64,000 nucleotides of DNA. It comes from Scytonema hofmannii PCC 7110. Lineage in GTDB: Bacteria > Cyanobacteriota > Cyanobacteriia > Cyanobacteriales > Nostocaceae. The stretch lies in NCBI RefSeq assembly GCF_000346485.2, contig NZ_KQ976354.1, positions 3,653,747 through 3,717,746 of the forward strand. Direction: 5' to 3'. The notes below the pieces were generated by a model. The model did not search any database. It was given only the letters and a program-made list of their open reading frames with translations, and was not told the DNA's origin. Below are positions 1-11,800 of this stretch, piece after piece. Position 1 is the first letter of the stretch, and every line of letters starts with the position of its first letter. A program made the translations under genes and the position numbers.

Positions 1-3000
1 TTGGGAGGACACTCGCTGCTAGCAACACAGCTAGTTTCACGTATCCGCAACATTTTCAAAGTAGAACTACCATTACGTAGCATTTTTGCAGCAGCAACTG
101 TTGCTGCATTGGCGGATGCGATCGGGCAATTGCAGTCACAAAATTTAGAATTAACTTCCCCACCCATTTTGCCAAGAGCAAAGGACGCTCAATTATCACT
201 GTCATTCGCTCAACAGCGTTTGTGGTTTTTAGAACAGTTACAGCCGAACAGTGCCTTATACAACATTCCCGAAGCTTTGCGTCTGGTAGGAACTTTGAAT
301 CAAACTGCGCTACAACAAAGCTTGCAAGAAATCATTCAGCGCCACGAAGCCTTACGTACTAACTTCATCGTCGTTGATGGACAAGCAACGCAAATTATTA
401 GGGAATGGGGAATAGGGAATGGGGAATGGGAAACAGTAAGAACTTCCGACCTCTTAGCACCTACTGATTGGCAACTTTCAATTGTTGACTTGCAGCATCT
501 ACCTGCAAACGAGCAAGAAATAGCTGTACGGCAACTAGCGCAACAACAAGCTCTGCAACCCTTTGACCTGGCAACACAGGCATTAGTGAGGACGACATTA
601 CTGGTGCTGAATGAGACAGAACACATCTTGTTAGTGTGTATGCACCACATTGTTTCTGATGAGTGGTCAGTAGGTGTGTTTGTCCAAGAATTAACAGCGT
701 TGTACAATGCCTATGCTCAAGGTCAGCCCTCACCGTTAGCGCCACTACCGATTCAGTATGCTGACTTTGCACTGTGGCAAAGACAGTGGTTGCAAGGTGA
801 TGTCCTGCAAAGCCAATTGAACTACTGGCAACAACAACTCAAAGACGCACCAGCTTTATTACCGCTTCCCACAGACAGACCCAGACCTGCGGTACAGACT
901 TTCGCTGGCGCACACCAAAAGTTTGAACTTTCACCAGAGTTAACCCAAAAGCTGACACAACTGAGCCAGCAGCAAGGTGCAACTTTGTTCATGACGCTAT
1001 TGGCAGCGTTTGATACTCTACTCTACCGCTACACGGGGCAATCAGATATTTTGGTGGGGACACCAATTGCAAACCGCAATCGCAGTGAGATAGAAGGGTT
1101 AATTGGCTTTTTTGTCAATACTTTAGTGATGCGGACAGATTTATCTGCAAATCCCAGTTTCCAAGATTTACTAGGTCGCGTTCGGGAAGTAGCTTTGGGA
1201 GCCTATGCTCATCAGGACTTGCCCTTTGAAACGCTGGTAGAAGCGTTGCAGCCTGAACGCAACCTCAGCCATACACCACTGTTTCAGGTAGCGTTTGTAT
1301 TTCAAAATGCGCCCAGGTCTGCTGTAGAACTGAATGGGTTAACTATCAGTGAATTGCCAACAGAAAATCTTACTGCCAAGTTTGATTTAACTTTAGCAAT
1401 TGGGAACACTGCGACTGGATTGGCAGGAGTGTTGGAGTACAATACCGACTTGTTTGACCATAGCACCATCGCCCGGATGCTGGGTCATTTTGTCACACTG
1501 CTAGAATCCATTGTGGCAAATCCTCAAGAGCGCATTTTCCAACTGCCAATGTTAACAGCAGTAGAACAGCAGCAGTTATTAATCGACTGGAACGATACTT
1601 TTGTAGATTATCCCTCTGATAAATGTATTCATCAGTTGTTTGAGGAACAGGTAGCGCGTACCCCTGATGCAGTGGCAGTGGTGTTTGGCAATGAACAACT
1701 CACATACCACGAGTTAAATAGTCGAGCGAATCAGTTAGCCCATTACTTACGGTCTTTAGGTGTGGGAGCAGATGTACTGGTAGGGTTATGTGTCGAGCGA
1801 TCGCCCTTAATGGTCATAGGACTGTTGGCGATTCTCAAAGCTGGTGGTGCTTACGTACCCCTTGATCTAGAGTATCCTAGCGATCGCCTCAGCTATATGC
1901 TAGAGGATACTCAAGTCCCGGTACTACTGACTCAACAGCACTTAGTTGATAAACTACCCCCAACATCAGCAAACCTTATCTTCATAGATAAAATCTCGTC
2001 ACAAATTGACGAAAATAACCAAGATAACCTAACTAGTGGTGTCACGGCTTCTCATTTAGCTAATGTGATTTACACCTCCGGTTCCACAGGTAAACCTAAA
2101 GGTGTCATGGTTGAGCATCGAGGACTGTACAACCTAGCCATAGCACAGATTCAAGCTTTTGGTGTAGACTCCTCAAGTCGCGTTCTTCAGTTTGCCTCCT
2201 TCAGTTTTGATGCGTGTATCTCCGAAATTTTGATGAGTTTGGGGTCAGGCGCAACCCTTTACCTAGCATCAAAAGACGCAATCATGCCGGGTACACCGTT
2301 AGTTGAGAGCTTACGCAACTATGGCATCACCCATGTCACCTTACCACCATCGGCATTAACAGTCTTGCCAAATGAAGAACTTCCCAATCTGCAAACAATC
2401 ATTGTCGCTGGTGAAGCTTGTTCTAGTGAACTCATAAAACTTTGGTCAGTGGGGAGAAACTTCTTCAACGCTTACGGCCCGACAGAAGCCTCCGTCTGCG
2501 TCACCATTACTCAATGCACTCCCCAAGACGAGAAAGTTACCATTGGTCGTCCCATTGCCAACGCCCAAATCTACATTTTAGACAGCCACTTACAACCAGT
2601 ACCCATTGGTGTACCCGGAGAACTGCACATTGGTGGTGTGGGTTTAGCAAGAGGTTATCTCAACCGTCTGGAATTGACAACTGAGAAATTCATCTCTCAT
2701 CCCTTTAGCAATCAGCCGCATTTACGACTTTACAAAACTGGGGATAAAGCACGTTATCTACCAGACGGCAACATAGAATATTTGGGACGCATCGACAATC
2801 AAGTCAAGATTCGTGGTTTCCGTATTGAGTTAGGCGAAATTGAAACTGTGCTGTCTGATTTACCTGAAGTACGGGAAGCAGTAGTTGTCGTACAGGAAGA
2901 CCAACCGAATAACAAACGCTTAGTAGCTTATGTTGTACCGCAACAGAATAATGTCGAATCATCAAATAAACCAGAAAATTTATCAGCAGACAAAGTAGAA

Positions 3001-6000
3001 CTATGGCCATCTGTAGCTGAATACTATGTTTATGATGACTTACTATATTACGCTATGACCAATGACTATCGACGCAACGATAGTTATAAAGTTGCCATTA
3101 ATCAATTGGTCAAAGACAAAATAGTCGTTGAAATCGGCACAGGTAAAGATGCCATCTTATCGAGATTTTGTGTTGAGGGAGGAGCCAAGAAAATTTATGC
3201 AATTGAAAGAAGTGAGGAAACCTACCGCAAAGCAAGAGCTTGCGTTGAGAATTTAGGTTTAGCAGATAAAATCATAATCATTCATGGAGATGCAACTGTA
3301 GTTGATCTTCCAGAACTAGCTGATGTTTGTGTTTCCGAAATTGTGGGGGCAATTGGTGGCTCTGAAGGTGCAACGGTAATTATTAATAACGCAAGAAGAT
3401 TTCTCAAGCCTGATGGTTTGATGATTCCTGAAAGAAGCGTGACTAAAATGGCGGCTGTCACCCTCCCAGATGAAATATTACACAACCCCACATTTGCTAA
3501 AACTCCTGCACATTACACCAGAGAAATCTTTGAGCAAGTCGGCTATCCCTTCGACTTAAGAGTATGTATTAAGAAATTTCCACAAGCAAATGTCCTCTCC
3601 ACAGTGGATGTTTTGGAAGAATTGAACTTCAATGAATATATTCATCCAGAATTTTCCCATACAGTTAAATTGGAAATTCAGAAAAATGGGCGAATGGATG
3701 GCTTTTTAGTTTGGCTTAATTTGCATACTATTTCTGGCGAAGAAATAGACATTCTCGAACACGAGCATTGCTGGCTACCTGTTTATTTTCCAGTATTTGA
3801 ACCAAGAATTGAGGTTGAGCCTGGTGATGTCATCCAAGCAGTTTGTTATAGAACAGTTTGCGAAAATAATCTCAACCCAGATTATAAAATAAAAGGTTGT
3901 TTGTTGAAAAAAAATGGAGAGAATATAGAATTTGAATATATCTCTTATCACTATAAAAATAATTTCCGTCAAACGCATTTCTATCAAAGATTATTTGCCG
4001 ATTATGGCAATGTAGAAAATAATCAACCTGATAATTTGGCTCAATTTTTAAGAGCTAATCTCAAAGAAATTTTGCCAGAATACATGATACCCTCTAGCTT
4101 TATAATGCTAGAGAAACTGGCCTTAACACCAAATGGTAAGGTAGACCGTCGCGCCCTAAGAGTACCAGATTTACAAAGTGAAATAGCAGACACATTTGTT
4201 GCACCTCGCAATTCCATTGAGGAAACGTTAGCGTTGATTTGGGCGCAAGTGTTGGGGTTAGAGCGAGTAGGTATTCACGATAATTTCTATGAACTAGGCG
4301 GACATTCCCTACTAGCTACTGGGGTAATTTCTCGCTTGCAGGAAGCTTTTGGAATTTCATTACTGTTGCGTTCTTTGTTTGAATCACCAACAGTTGCTCA
4401 GTTAAGTGAAGTAATTTCCAGTCAGCTAGAAACTGGTTATAGTCTAACAGTACCGCCGATCGCACCTGTTTCTAGAGATGCAGGCATACCCCTGTCATGG
4501 GCGCAGGAACGCTTGTGGTTTGTCAATCAGTTAGAAGGCGAAAGCGGTGCTTACACAATAGATTTAGCCTTGCGTTTGGTGGGGCAACTCAATGTTAAAG
4601 CTTTGGAACAAGCTTTTGCGGCGATCGTGCAACGCCATGAACCTTTGCGGACTCGCTTTGGGATGAAGGATAATAAGCCAGTACAGGTAATAGACCCCTA
4701 TACAACCTTCACGTTACCAGTAGTGGATTTACAGAATCTGCCAGACCCTGCCAAACAAGTAGAGCAACTGATGGCAGAAGAAGCGTGCAAACCTTTCGAC
4801 CTGGCTAATGGTTCTGTGCTGCGAGTCAAGCTGTGGCAAATTGCAACTGACGAGTATGTATTGGTATTCGCGATTCACCATATTGCAGCTGATGGTTGGT
4901 CACTGGGCGTATTCATCAGTGAATTATCAACCTATTATCGCGCGATCGCCGCAGGTACTCCTGTGATGTTACCAGAGTTACCCATACAGTATGCCGACTT
5001 TGCTGTGTGGCAGCGTCAATGGCTGACAAATGAAGTGCTAGAGCGTCAGTTAAGCTACTGGAAGCAACAATTAACAGGTGCGTTACCTCTGTTAGAACTA
5101 CCCACAGACCGCCCCCGCCCAGCCGTACAAACTTTCCGAGGCGGTACAGAACGACTGCAATTAGATGCCAAGCTAACGCAACAGCTGAAAAAGCTCTCGC
5201 AAGAGTCTGGCAGTACGCTGTTTATGACATTGCTGACGGGTTTTGTGGTGTTAATGTCTCGCTACAGTGGACAAACAGATTTGGTGGTTGGTTCACCGAT
5301 CGCCAATCGCAACCGCACCCAAATAGAAGGGTTAATTGGCTTTTTTGTCAATACCTTGGCACTGAGATTCGATTTATCCCAAGAACCAACCTTTGAAGCT
5401 TTACTAGCGCAGGTACGACGGGTAACTCAAGAGGCTTACGACCATCAAGATTTGCCCTTTGAGATGTTAGTCGAAGAGTTGCAAGTGGAGCGAAACTTGG
5501 ATCGCAACCCTCTCGTGCAGGTGGTGTTTGCCCTCCAAAATGCTCCTTCCGCACCTTTAGAACTGCCTGGGTTAACAGTCGAAGGGATGGCTTCGGGACT
5601 TGACTCAGTGCGGCTTGACCTAGAACTTTACTTGTGGGATGCACCATCTGGACTTGGGGGCTTCTGCTCTTACAACAGTGATTTATTTGATGCGGTAACG
5701 ATCGCCCGCATGATGCAGCATTTTCAGATTTTACTTGAAGCGATCGCCACTAACCCAGCACAACCAGTAGCATTACTTCCCTTGCTTACCCGGCAGGAAC
5801 GCCATCAATTGTTGGTGGAGTGGAATGATACTCAAGCAGATTATCCTCAAGATAAGTGTATTCATTCCTTGTTTGAGGAACAGGTAGCGCGTACACCTAA
5901 TGCAGTAGCGGTAGTGTTTGGAAATCAACAACTGACTTACCGCGAGTTAAATTGTCGTGCAAATCAGTTAGCCCATTACTTACGGTCTAGTGGTGTAGGA

Positions 6001-8883
6001 GCAGATGTACTGGTAGGGTTGTGTGTAGAGCGATCTCTTTTCATAGCGATCGGGCTGTTGGCAATTCTCAAAGCGGGTGGTGCTTACGTACCGCTTGACC
6101 CAGAGTATCCTCAAGATCGTCTGAGCTTTATGCTAGATGACACTCAAGTTCCGGTACTGTTGACCCAACAGCACTTAGTTGATAAACTACCCCCAACTCA
6201 AGCACGACTGGTCTTTTTAGATAAAGTTTGGTCAGAAATTGATGAAAACAACCAAGATAACTTGACTGGGGTCGTGACTGCTTTGAATCTAGCAAATGCA
6301 ATCTACACGAGCGGTTCTACAGGTAAACCTAAAGGGGTGATGGTTGAGCATCGGGGATTGTACAACCTAGCTTTAGCACAGATTCAAACTTTTGGCGTGC
6401 AATCTCGCGATCGCGTTCTTCAGTTTGCCTCCTTCAGTTTTGATGCTTGTATATCGGAATTTTTGATGACTTTGGGGTCAGGAGCAACACTTTACTTAGG
6501 TACAAAAGACTCGCTGATGCCCGGTAAGCCGTTAATTGAGCGATTGCGCGATGATGGCATTACTCATGTTACTTTACCCCCATCAGCATTAGCAGTCTTG
6601 CCCACTGAAGAACTCCCAGCCCTACAAACGCTCGTTGTTGCAGGCGAAGCTTGTTCTACTGAACTGATAAAACAATGGTCTGTTGGCAGAAATTTCTTCA
6701 ACGCTTATGGACCGACAGAAGCTAGCGTCTGCGCCACCATCGCCAAATGCACTCCGGGGGATGAGAAAGTTACCATTGGTCGTCCAATTGCCAACACGCA
6801 AATCTACATTTTAGATTCGCACAATCAACCAGTTCCCGTTGGTGTACCAGGAGAACTACACATTGGCGGTGTGGGATTAGCACGCGGTTATCTCAACCGT
6901 TTGGAATTGACACAAGAAAAATTTATCCCTAACCCGTTTAGCGATGAGCCGCACTCCCGACTCTACAAAACTGGGGACAAAGCACGTTATCTACCAAATG
7001 GTAATATTGAATACCTGTGTCGCATTGATAACCAAGTCAAGATTCGTGGTTTCCGTATCGAGTTAGGCGAAATTGAAGTCGTTTTGACTCAACACTCCTT
7101 GATACAAGAAAGTATTGTCGTCGCTAAAGTTGATAGCACTGGCGATAAACAACTGGTGGCTTACTTAGTACCTGCGCTGAAAAACAAAGTCTTACCCCAA
7201 CAGCTGGCTCAATGGCAAAGCGAGTACGTCAGTGATTGGCAAATGCTCTATGAACAAGCTTATGGGCAACCTCAAGCATCCGCCGATGACCTGACTTTCA
7301 ATATCAGTGGTTGGAACAGTTCGTACACAAAACAAGCTCTCCCAAACTGGGAAATGCGGGAGTGGGTGGAGAATACCGTCACCCGCATTCTGTCGGTGTC
7401 ACCACAGCGAGTCTTAGAAATTGGTTGTGGTACGGGGTTACTATTATCCCGCATTGCTCCAAACTGTCAAGAGTACTGGGGAATAGATTATTCCAGTGCC
7501 GCTTTACAGCATGTCGAGCAGATGTGTAAAACAGTGCCCGGTCTGGATAATGTGCGTCTGCTGCAACGAACGGCAGATAACTTTGACGCTATCCCCACTG
7601 GAGAGTTTGATACTGTAGTTATCAACTCAGTGGTGCAGTACTTTCCCAGTGTTGAGTATTTGTTGCAGGTCATCGAAGGAGCAATGGCTGCGATCGCCCA
7701 ACAAGGTACAATCTTTATGGGTGATGTCCGCTCCTTGCCTCTGTTGGAGCCATTTCATGCCGCAGTGCAGTTGTCCCAAGCTCCTGAAGACAAAACGATT
7801 GAGCAATGGCAGCGAATGGTACATTCTAGTGTGGCTTCTGAAGAAGAATTGGCGATCGATCCTGGTTTCTTCATCGCCCTAAAACAACGTTTTCCTCAGA
7901 TTACTTGGGTAGAGATTCAGCCCAAACGCGGTGACTCTCAAAATGAGTTAACTCAATTCCGCTATGATGTCACCCTGCATATCGGTACTGATATCAAAAC
8001 AACGGTAGTTCCTTGGTTAAACTGGCAATTAGATCGGCTGTCATTGACACAAATTGAAAATCAACTGCACCAAGAACAGCCAGAACTTTTGGGAATCAGG
8101 GGTGTACCCAATCAACGGGTGCAGCAAGCACTACAGATTTGGCAATGGTTGGAAAGCCCCCCAAATGTCGAAACAGTGGGGCAACTGCGGCAACTGCTGG
8201 CACAACAGCTAGACGTTGGGATTAATCCCGAAGAGTTTTACCAGTTGGGGCAGCATCTCGGTTACACCGTCCACCTAAGTTGGTGGGAAAGCAGTCAAGA
8301 TGGTTCTTATGATGTGGTGTTCTGCCGCGATCGCGCAGACAAAGCGACTTTCTGGGATAATTCAACCATCACTGCCAAATCTTGGACTGATTACACTAAT
8401 AATCCTTTATACGGCAAGTTAGTCCAGAAGCTAGTGCCGCAAGTGCGCTCCTTTATCCAACAAAAGCTACCAAACTACATGGTGCCGCAAGCTTTTGTTC
8501 TTCTCAAAGCAATGCCGTTAACACCTAACGGCAAAGTCGATCGTCGCGCCCTACCAACACCAGATACGGCGACTAGAAATCTCGCCACTGGCTTTGTATC
8601 ACCCCGCACGCCTCTTGAAGCTCAACTGGTGCAAATTTGGAGTGAAGTCTTGGGAACCGAACGTATTGGCGTGAAGGATAACTTCTTTGAACTTGGCGGT
8701 CATTCCTTGTTAGCAACTCAAGTGGTGTCACGAATCAACTCAGCTTTTAAACTTGACCTATCTGTACAGATGATCTTTGAGTCTCCCACAGTGGTTGGTA
8801 TAGCAGCTTATATTCAGGCAATAGATTGGGCAGCACAAGATTTAGCAGTACTTGATATCAGTAGTGAGGTAGTGGAGTTTTAA
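1..8883 (+). CDS. Non-ribosomal peptide synthetase, 3' part (T-C-A-[PRMT-type MT]-T-C-A-[nMT]-T)
   Basis: Partial gene: the first codon already lies in the LGGHSL core of a carrier domain, so the true start is upstream of the window. Order by approximate residue: T (1-45); C (60-500, HHIVSDE near 214, with E in place of the usual G); A1 (540-950) split after core A8 by a PRMT-like methyltransferase (987-1347, EIGTG near 1044); A10 and T (1377-1450); C (1495-1930, HHIAADG); A2 (2000-2370) split by a classical N-methyltransferase (2397-2810, VLEIGCGTG near 2471); A10 and T (2842-2915); acidic tail ending in SSEVVEF. Pocket codes read by alignment to GrsA are DASTIAAVCK (A1) and DASTVAAVCK (A2), the type I associate with Tyr/Phe in cyanopeptolin synthetases. 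No epimerase domains. Core A8 of A2 reads YLCRID instead of YLGRID. The acidic tail suits a TubC-type docking partner, and the next gene, 2 bp downstream, begins with one. Confidence 0.95.
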   Translation: MGGHSLLATQLVSRIRNIFKVELPLRSIFAAATVAALADAIGQLQSQNLELTSPPILPRAKDAQLSLSFAQQRLWFLEQLQPNSALYNIPEALRLVGTLNQTALQQSLQEIIQRHEALRTNFIVVDGQATQIIREWGIGNGEWETVRTSDLLAPTDWQLSIVDLQHLPANEQEIAVRQLAQQQALQPFDLATQALVRTTLLVLNETEHILLVCMHHIVSDEWSVGVFVQELTALYNAYAQGQPSPLAPLPIQYADFALWQRQWLQGDVLQSQLNYWQQQLKDAPALLPLPTDRPRPAVQTFAGAHQKFELSPELTQKLTQLSQQQGATLFMTLLAAFDTLLYRYTGQSDILVGTPIANRNRSEIEGLIGFFVNTLVMRTDLSANPSFQDLLGRVREVALGAYAHQDLPFETLVEALQPERNLSHTPLFQVAFVFQNAPRSAVELNGLTISELPTENLTAKFDLTLAIGNTATGLAGVLEYNTDLFDHSTIARMLGHFVTLLESIVANPQERIFQLPMLTAVEQQQLLIDWNDTFVDYPSDKCIHQLFEEQVARTPDAVAVVFGNEQLTYHELNSRANQLAHYLRSLGVGADVLVGLCVERSPLMVIGLLAILKAGGAYVPLDLEYPSDRLSYMLEDTQVPVLLTQQHLVDKLPPTSANLIFIDKISSQIDENNQDNLTSGVTASHLANVIYTSGSTGKPKGVMVEHRGLYNLAIAQIQAFGVDSSSRVLQFASFSFDACISEILMSLGSGATLYLASKDAIMPGTPLVESLRNYGITHVTLPPSALTVLPNEELPNLQTIIVAGEACSSELIKLWSVGRNFFNAYGPTEASVCVTITQCTPQDEKVTIGRPIANAQIYILDSHLQPVPIGVPGELHIGGVGLARGYLNRLELTTEKFISHPFSNQPHLRLYKTGDKARYLPDGNIEYLGRIDNQVKIRGFRIELGEIETVLSDLPEVREAVVVVQEDQPNNKRLVAYVVPQQNNVESSNKPENLSADKVELWPSVAEYYVYDDLLYYAMTNDYRRNDSYKVAINQLVKDKIVVEIGTGKDAILSRFCVEGGAKKIYAIERSEETYRKARACVENLGLADKIIIIHGDATVVDLPELADVCVSEIVGAIGGSEGATVIINNARRFLKPDGLMIPERSVTKMAAVTLPDEILHNPTFAKTPAHYTREIFEQVGYPFDLRVCIKKFPQANVLSTVDVLEELNFNEYIHPEFSHTVKLEIQKNGRMDGFLVWLNLHTISGEEIDILEHEHCWLPVYFPVFEPRIEVEPGDVIQAVCYRTVCENNLNPDYKIKGCLLKKNGENIEFEYISYHYKNNFRQTHFYQRLFADYGNVENNQPDNLAQFLRANLKEILPEYMIPSSFIMLEKLALTPNGKVDRRALRVPDLQSEIADTFVAPRNSIEETLALIWAQVLGLERVGIHDNFYELGGHSLLATGVISRLQEAFGISLLLRSLFESPTVAQLSEVISSQLETGYSLTVPPIAPVSRDAGIPLSWAQERLWFVNQLEGESGAYTIDLALRLVGQLNVKALEQAFAAIVQRHEPLRTRFGMKDNKPVQVIDPYTTFTLPVVDLQNLPDPAKQVEQLMAEEACKPFDLANGSVLRVKLWQIATDEYVLVFAIHHIAADGWSLGVFISELSTYYRAIAAGTPVMLPELPIQYADFAVWQRQWLTNEVLERQLSYWKQQLTGALPLLELPTDRPRPAVQTFRGGTERLQLDAKLTQQLKKLSQESGSTLFMTLLTGFVVLMSRYSGQTDLVVGSPIANRNRTQIEGLIGFFVNTLALRFDLSQEPTFEALLAQVRRVTQEAYDHQDLPFEMLVEELQVERNLDRNPLVQVVFALQNAPSAPLELPGLTVEGMASGLDSVRLDLELYLWDAPSGLGGFCSYNSDLFDAVTIARMMQHFQILLEAIATNPAQPVALLPLLTRQERHQLLVEWNDTQADYPQDKCIHSLFEEQVARTPNAVAVVFGNQQLTYRELNCRANQLAHYLRSSGVGADVLVGLCVERSLFIAIGLLAILKAGGAYVPLDPEYPQDRLSFMLDDTQVPVLLTQQHLVDKLPPTQARLVFLDKVWSEIDENNQDNLTGVVTALNLANAIYTSGSTGKPKGVMVEHRGLYNLALAQIQTFGVQSRDRVLQFASFSFDACISEFLMTLGSGATLYLGTKDSLMPGKPLIERLRDDGITHVTLPPSALAVLPTEELPALQTLVVAGEACSTELIKQWSVGRNFFNAYGPTEASVCATIAKCTPGDEKVTIGRPIANTQIYILDSHNQPVPVGVPGELHIGGVGLARGYLNRLELTQEKFIPNPFSDEPHSRLYKTGDKARYLPNGNIEYLCRIDNQVKIRGFRIELGEIEVVLTQHSLIQESIVVAKVDSTGDKQLVAYLVPALKNKVLPQQLAQWQSEYVSDWQMLYEQAYGQPQASADDLTFNISGWNSSYTKQALPNWEMREWVENTVTRILSVSPQRVLEIGCGTGLLLSRIAPNCQEYWGIDYSSAALQHVEQMCKTVPGLDNVRLLQRTADNFDAIPTGEFDTVVINSVVQYFPSVEYLLQVIEGAMAAIAQQGTIFMGDVRSLPLLEPFHAAVQLSQAPEDKTIEQWQRMVHSSVASEEELAIDPGFFIALKQRFPQITWVEIQPKRGDSQNELTQFRYDVTLHIGTDIKTTVVPWLNWQLDRLSLTQIENQLHQEQPELLGIRGVPNQRVQQALQIWQWLESPPNVETVGQLRQLLAQQLDVGINPEEFYQLGQHLGYTVHLSWWESSQDGSYDVVFCRDRADKATFWDNSTITAKSWTDYTNNPLYGKLVQKLVPQVRSFIQQKLPNYMVPQAFVLLKAMPLTPNGKVDRRALPTPDTATRNLATGFVSPRTPLEAQLVQIWSEVLGTERIGVKDNFFELGGHSLLATQVVSRINSAFKLDLSVQMIFESPTVVGIAAYIQAIDWAAQDLAVLDISSEVVEF
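400..465 (+). repeat. In-frame short tandem repeat inside a C domain
   Basis: About 18 extra residues (REWGIGNGEWE and following) sit where sister C domains read directly from TQIIQT to the NW(T/M)xSIVDLQH strand. The DNA is a run of GGGAATGG/GGGAATA units, a typical short tandem repeat of filamentous cyanobacteria, and keeps the reading frame. Confidence 0.7.
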
Positions 8884-8885
8884 GC

Positions 8886-11800
8886 ATGACTAACAGCATT
8901 GTTGAATTCATTTGTCACCTGAGCAACTTGAGTATTAACCTGGAGATCGATGGCGATCGCCTGCGTTGTCGCGCACCTGAAGGAGCTTTAACACCAATGC
9001 TGCGCCAAGAAATAGCTGGGCGTAAAACAGAAATTATGCTGTTTTTACAGCAAGCAAAGCAGGTAAAAGCTACTCATCAATTACCCATTCAAAGAGTGCC
9101 ACGAGATGCGGAGTTACCGCTATCATTTGCCCAGCAGCGACTCTGGTTTGTCCAACAACTCTCACCGGACAATGATTCTTACAATATGTTGGAGGCATTG
9201 CGGCTGGATGGTGCGCTCAATATAGTGGCACTGGAGCAGAGCCTCAATGAACTTGTCCGCCGCCACGAGGTCTTAAGAACCACTTTTCCCACGTTAGACG
9301 GAAAACCTATCCAAAAAATTGCCCCAGATACTGCCGTAACTTTGCCCATCCATGACTTACAGGAGCTGTCAACCCAGGAACAAACTGCCCAAATTCGACA
9401 AATGGCGGAGTCTCTTGCATCTGCGTCCTTCGATTTGGCGGTTGAACCACTGGTACAATTCACCCTACTCCAACTGAGTCACAAGGAGTATGTACTGCTG
9501 TTGAAGATGCACCACATCATCTATGATGGCTGGTCTTTAAACATCTTCTTTAGTGAATTATCTCAGTTATATGCAGCTTTTACCCAAGGATTGCCCAACC
9601 CACTACCCGAACTACCCATCCAGTATGCTGATTTTGCCTTTTGGCAACGCCAGTGGTTAACAGGCTCAGTCCTAGAACGCCAACTTAATTACTGGCAACA
9701 ACAGTTAGCAGATGTTCCAAACGTACTAGAACTGCCTCCCGATAAACCGCGTCCCCCAATCCAAACCTTCCAGGGTGGAGCTAAGTCTTTTGTGCTCGAT
9801 CGCGACCTCACGCAACGCCTCCAGCAATTGAGTCAGGAGTCGGACGCAACATTATTTATGACCCTACTGGCAGGTTTTTTCGTTTTAATTTCTCGCTATA
9901 GCGGTCAGCCAGATATTGTTGTGGGATCGCCCATCGCCAACCGCAACAGCCCCCAAATTGAGAAGTTAATGGGGTTTTTTGCAAATACTCTAGCATTAAG
10001 AGGCAATCTTTCTGACAACCCCAGCTTTACTGACTTTTTGGCACAAGTGCGGCAAACCACTTTATCAGCCTATGCCCACCAAGACTTACCCTTTGAAATG
10101 TTGGTGGAAAAGCTACAGCCAGAGCGAGATTTGAGCCGCAACCCTTTGGTGCAGGTGATGTTTTCCCTCCAGAATGCACCCCAGTCTTCTGGCAATTTAT
10201 CAGGGTTAAATATCCAGAACCTGCCCTTGCCCATTGATGTCAGAGCTAGGTTTGACCTGGAGGTGAACTACTGGGAAGTCCCTTCTGGTTTAGAGGGCGT
10301 TTGGTGTTATAATACCGATTTATTTGAGGCAACCACAATTGCACGCATAGCCCAACATTTTCAAACTTTACTCAAAGCAATTGTGGCTAATCCAAAAGTG
10401 CGAATTTCAGAATTACCACTGTTGACTCCAGCACAGCGTCATCAATTGTTAGTGGAGTGGAACGATACTCAAGTAGATTATCCCCACGACAAGTGTATCC
10501 ATCAGTTGTTTGAGCAACAGGTAGCGCGTACTCCAGATGCCGTGGCAGTGGTGTATGAAAACGAACAATTAACTTATCATGAATTGAATTGCCGTGCGAA
10601 CCAGTTGGCACACCACTTACGTTCTTTGGGTGTCGAAGCAGATGTACTAGTTGGGTTGTGCGTCGAGCGATCGATAAACGCGATTGTGGGAATGTTAGGC
10701 ATTCTCAAGGCGGGTGGGGCTTATGTGCCGCTTGACCCTGAGTATCCCCAAGAGCGTTTGAGCTTTATGCTTCGTGATGCTCAAATTTCCGTGTTGTTGA
10801 CAGTGCGATCGCTCGTTCACAAATTGCCAGAGCATACTGCACAAGTGGTTTGTTTGGATACTGACTGGCACTTAATTGAGCAATGCAGTCAGGATAATGC
10901 GATGGCATTTGTACAAGCAACTCACTTGGCTTATGTAATTTATACCTCTGGTTCTACAGGTCAGCCTAAAGGAGTTGAAGTTGTACACCGTGGTGTGAAT
11001 CGTCTGTTGTTTGGCGTCAACTACGTTCATCTCGATGCTACACAAACATTTCTTCAACTAGCCCCAATTTCTTTTGATGCGTCTACATTCGAGATTTGGG
11101 GAGCTTTGCTACATGGTGCAAAATGCGTTCTTTCCTGTGGATCGATTCCCACATCTCAAAAGCTGCGCGAGGAAATCCACAAACATGGCATTACTGTTGT
11201 ATGGCTGACGGCAGCATTGTTTAACTCCATCATTGACGATGACCCACAGGCATTATCAGGAATTAAACAGCTACTCATTGGTGGGGAAGCACTTTCAGTA
11301 GCACACGTCCGGAAAGCTTTAGAAAATCTGCCATTGACACAAATTATTAATGGATATGGACCGACAGAATGCACAACCTTTACTTGTTGTCACCCTATCC
11401 CCAGACAGATTGAGGCAAATATAGAATCAATCCCCATTGGTCGCCCTATTGGCAATACACAAGTCTACATCTTAGACGCATATCTGCAACCAGTTCCCGT
11501 TGGCGTACCAGGAGAATTGCATATTGCTGGTGCGGGTTTAGCACGCGGCTATCTCAACCGACCGGAGTTAACCAATGAAAAATTTATTCCCAATCCTTTT
11601 GAAGTAGGAGAGAGTAAATTATATAAAACTGGGGATTTAGCGCGTTATTTACCTAATGGTAACATCGAATACTTAGGACGCATTGATAACCAAGTAAAAA
11701 TTCGAGGCTTCCGCATCGAGTTGGGAGAGATTGAAGCCGTACTCAATCAACACGATCGCGTGCAGGTCTCTTGCGTCATTGTCCGCGAAGATAGCCCTGG

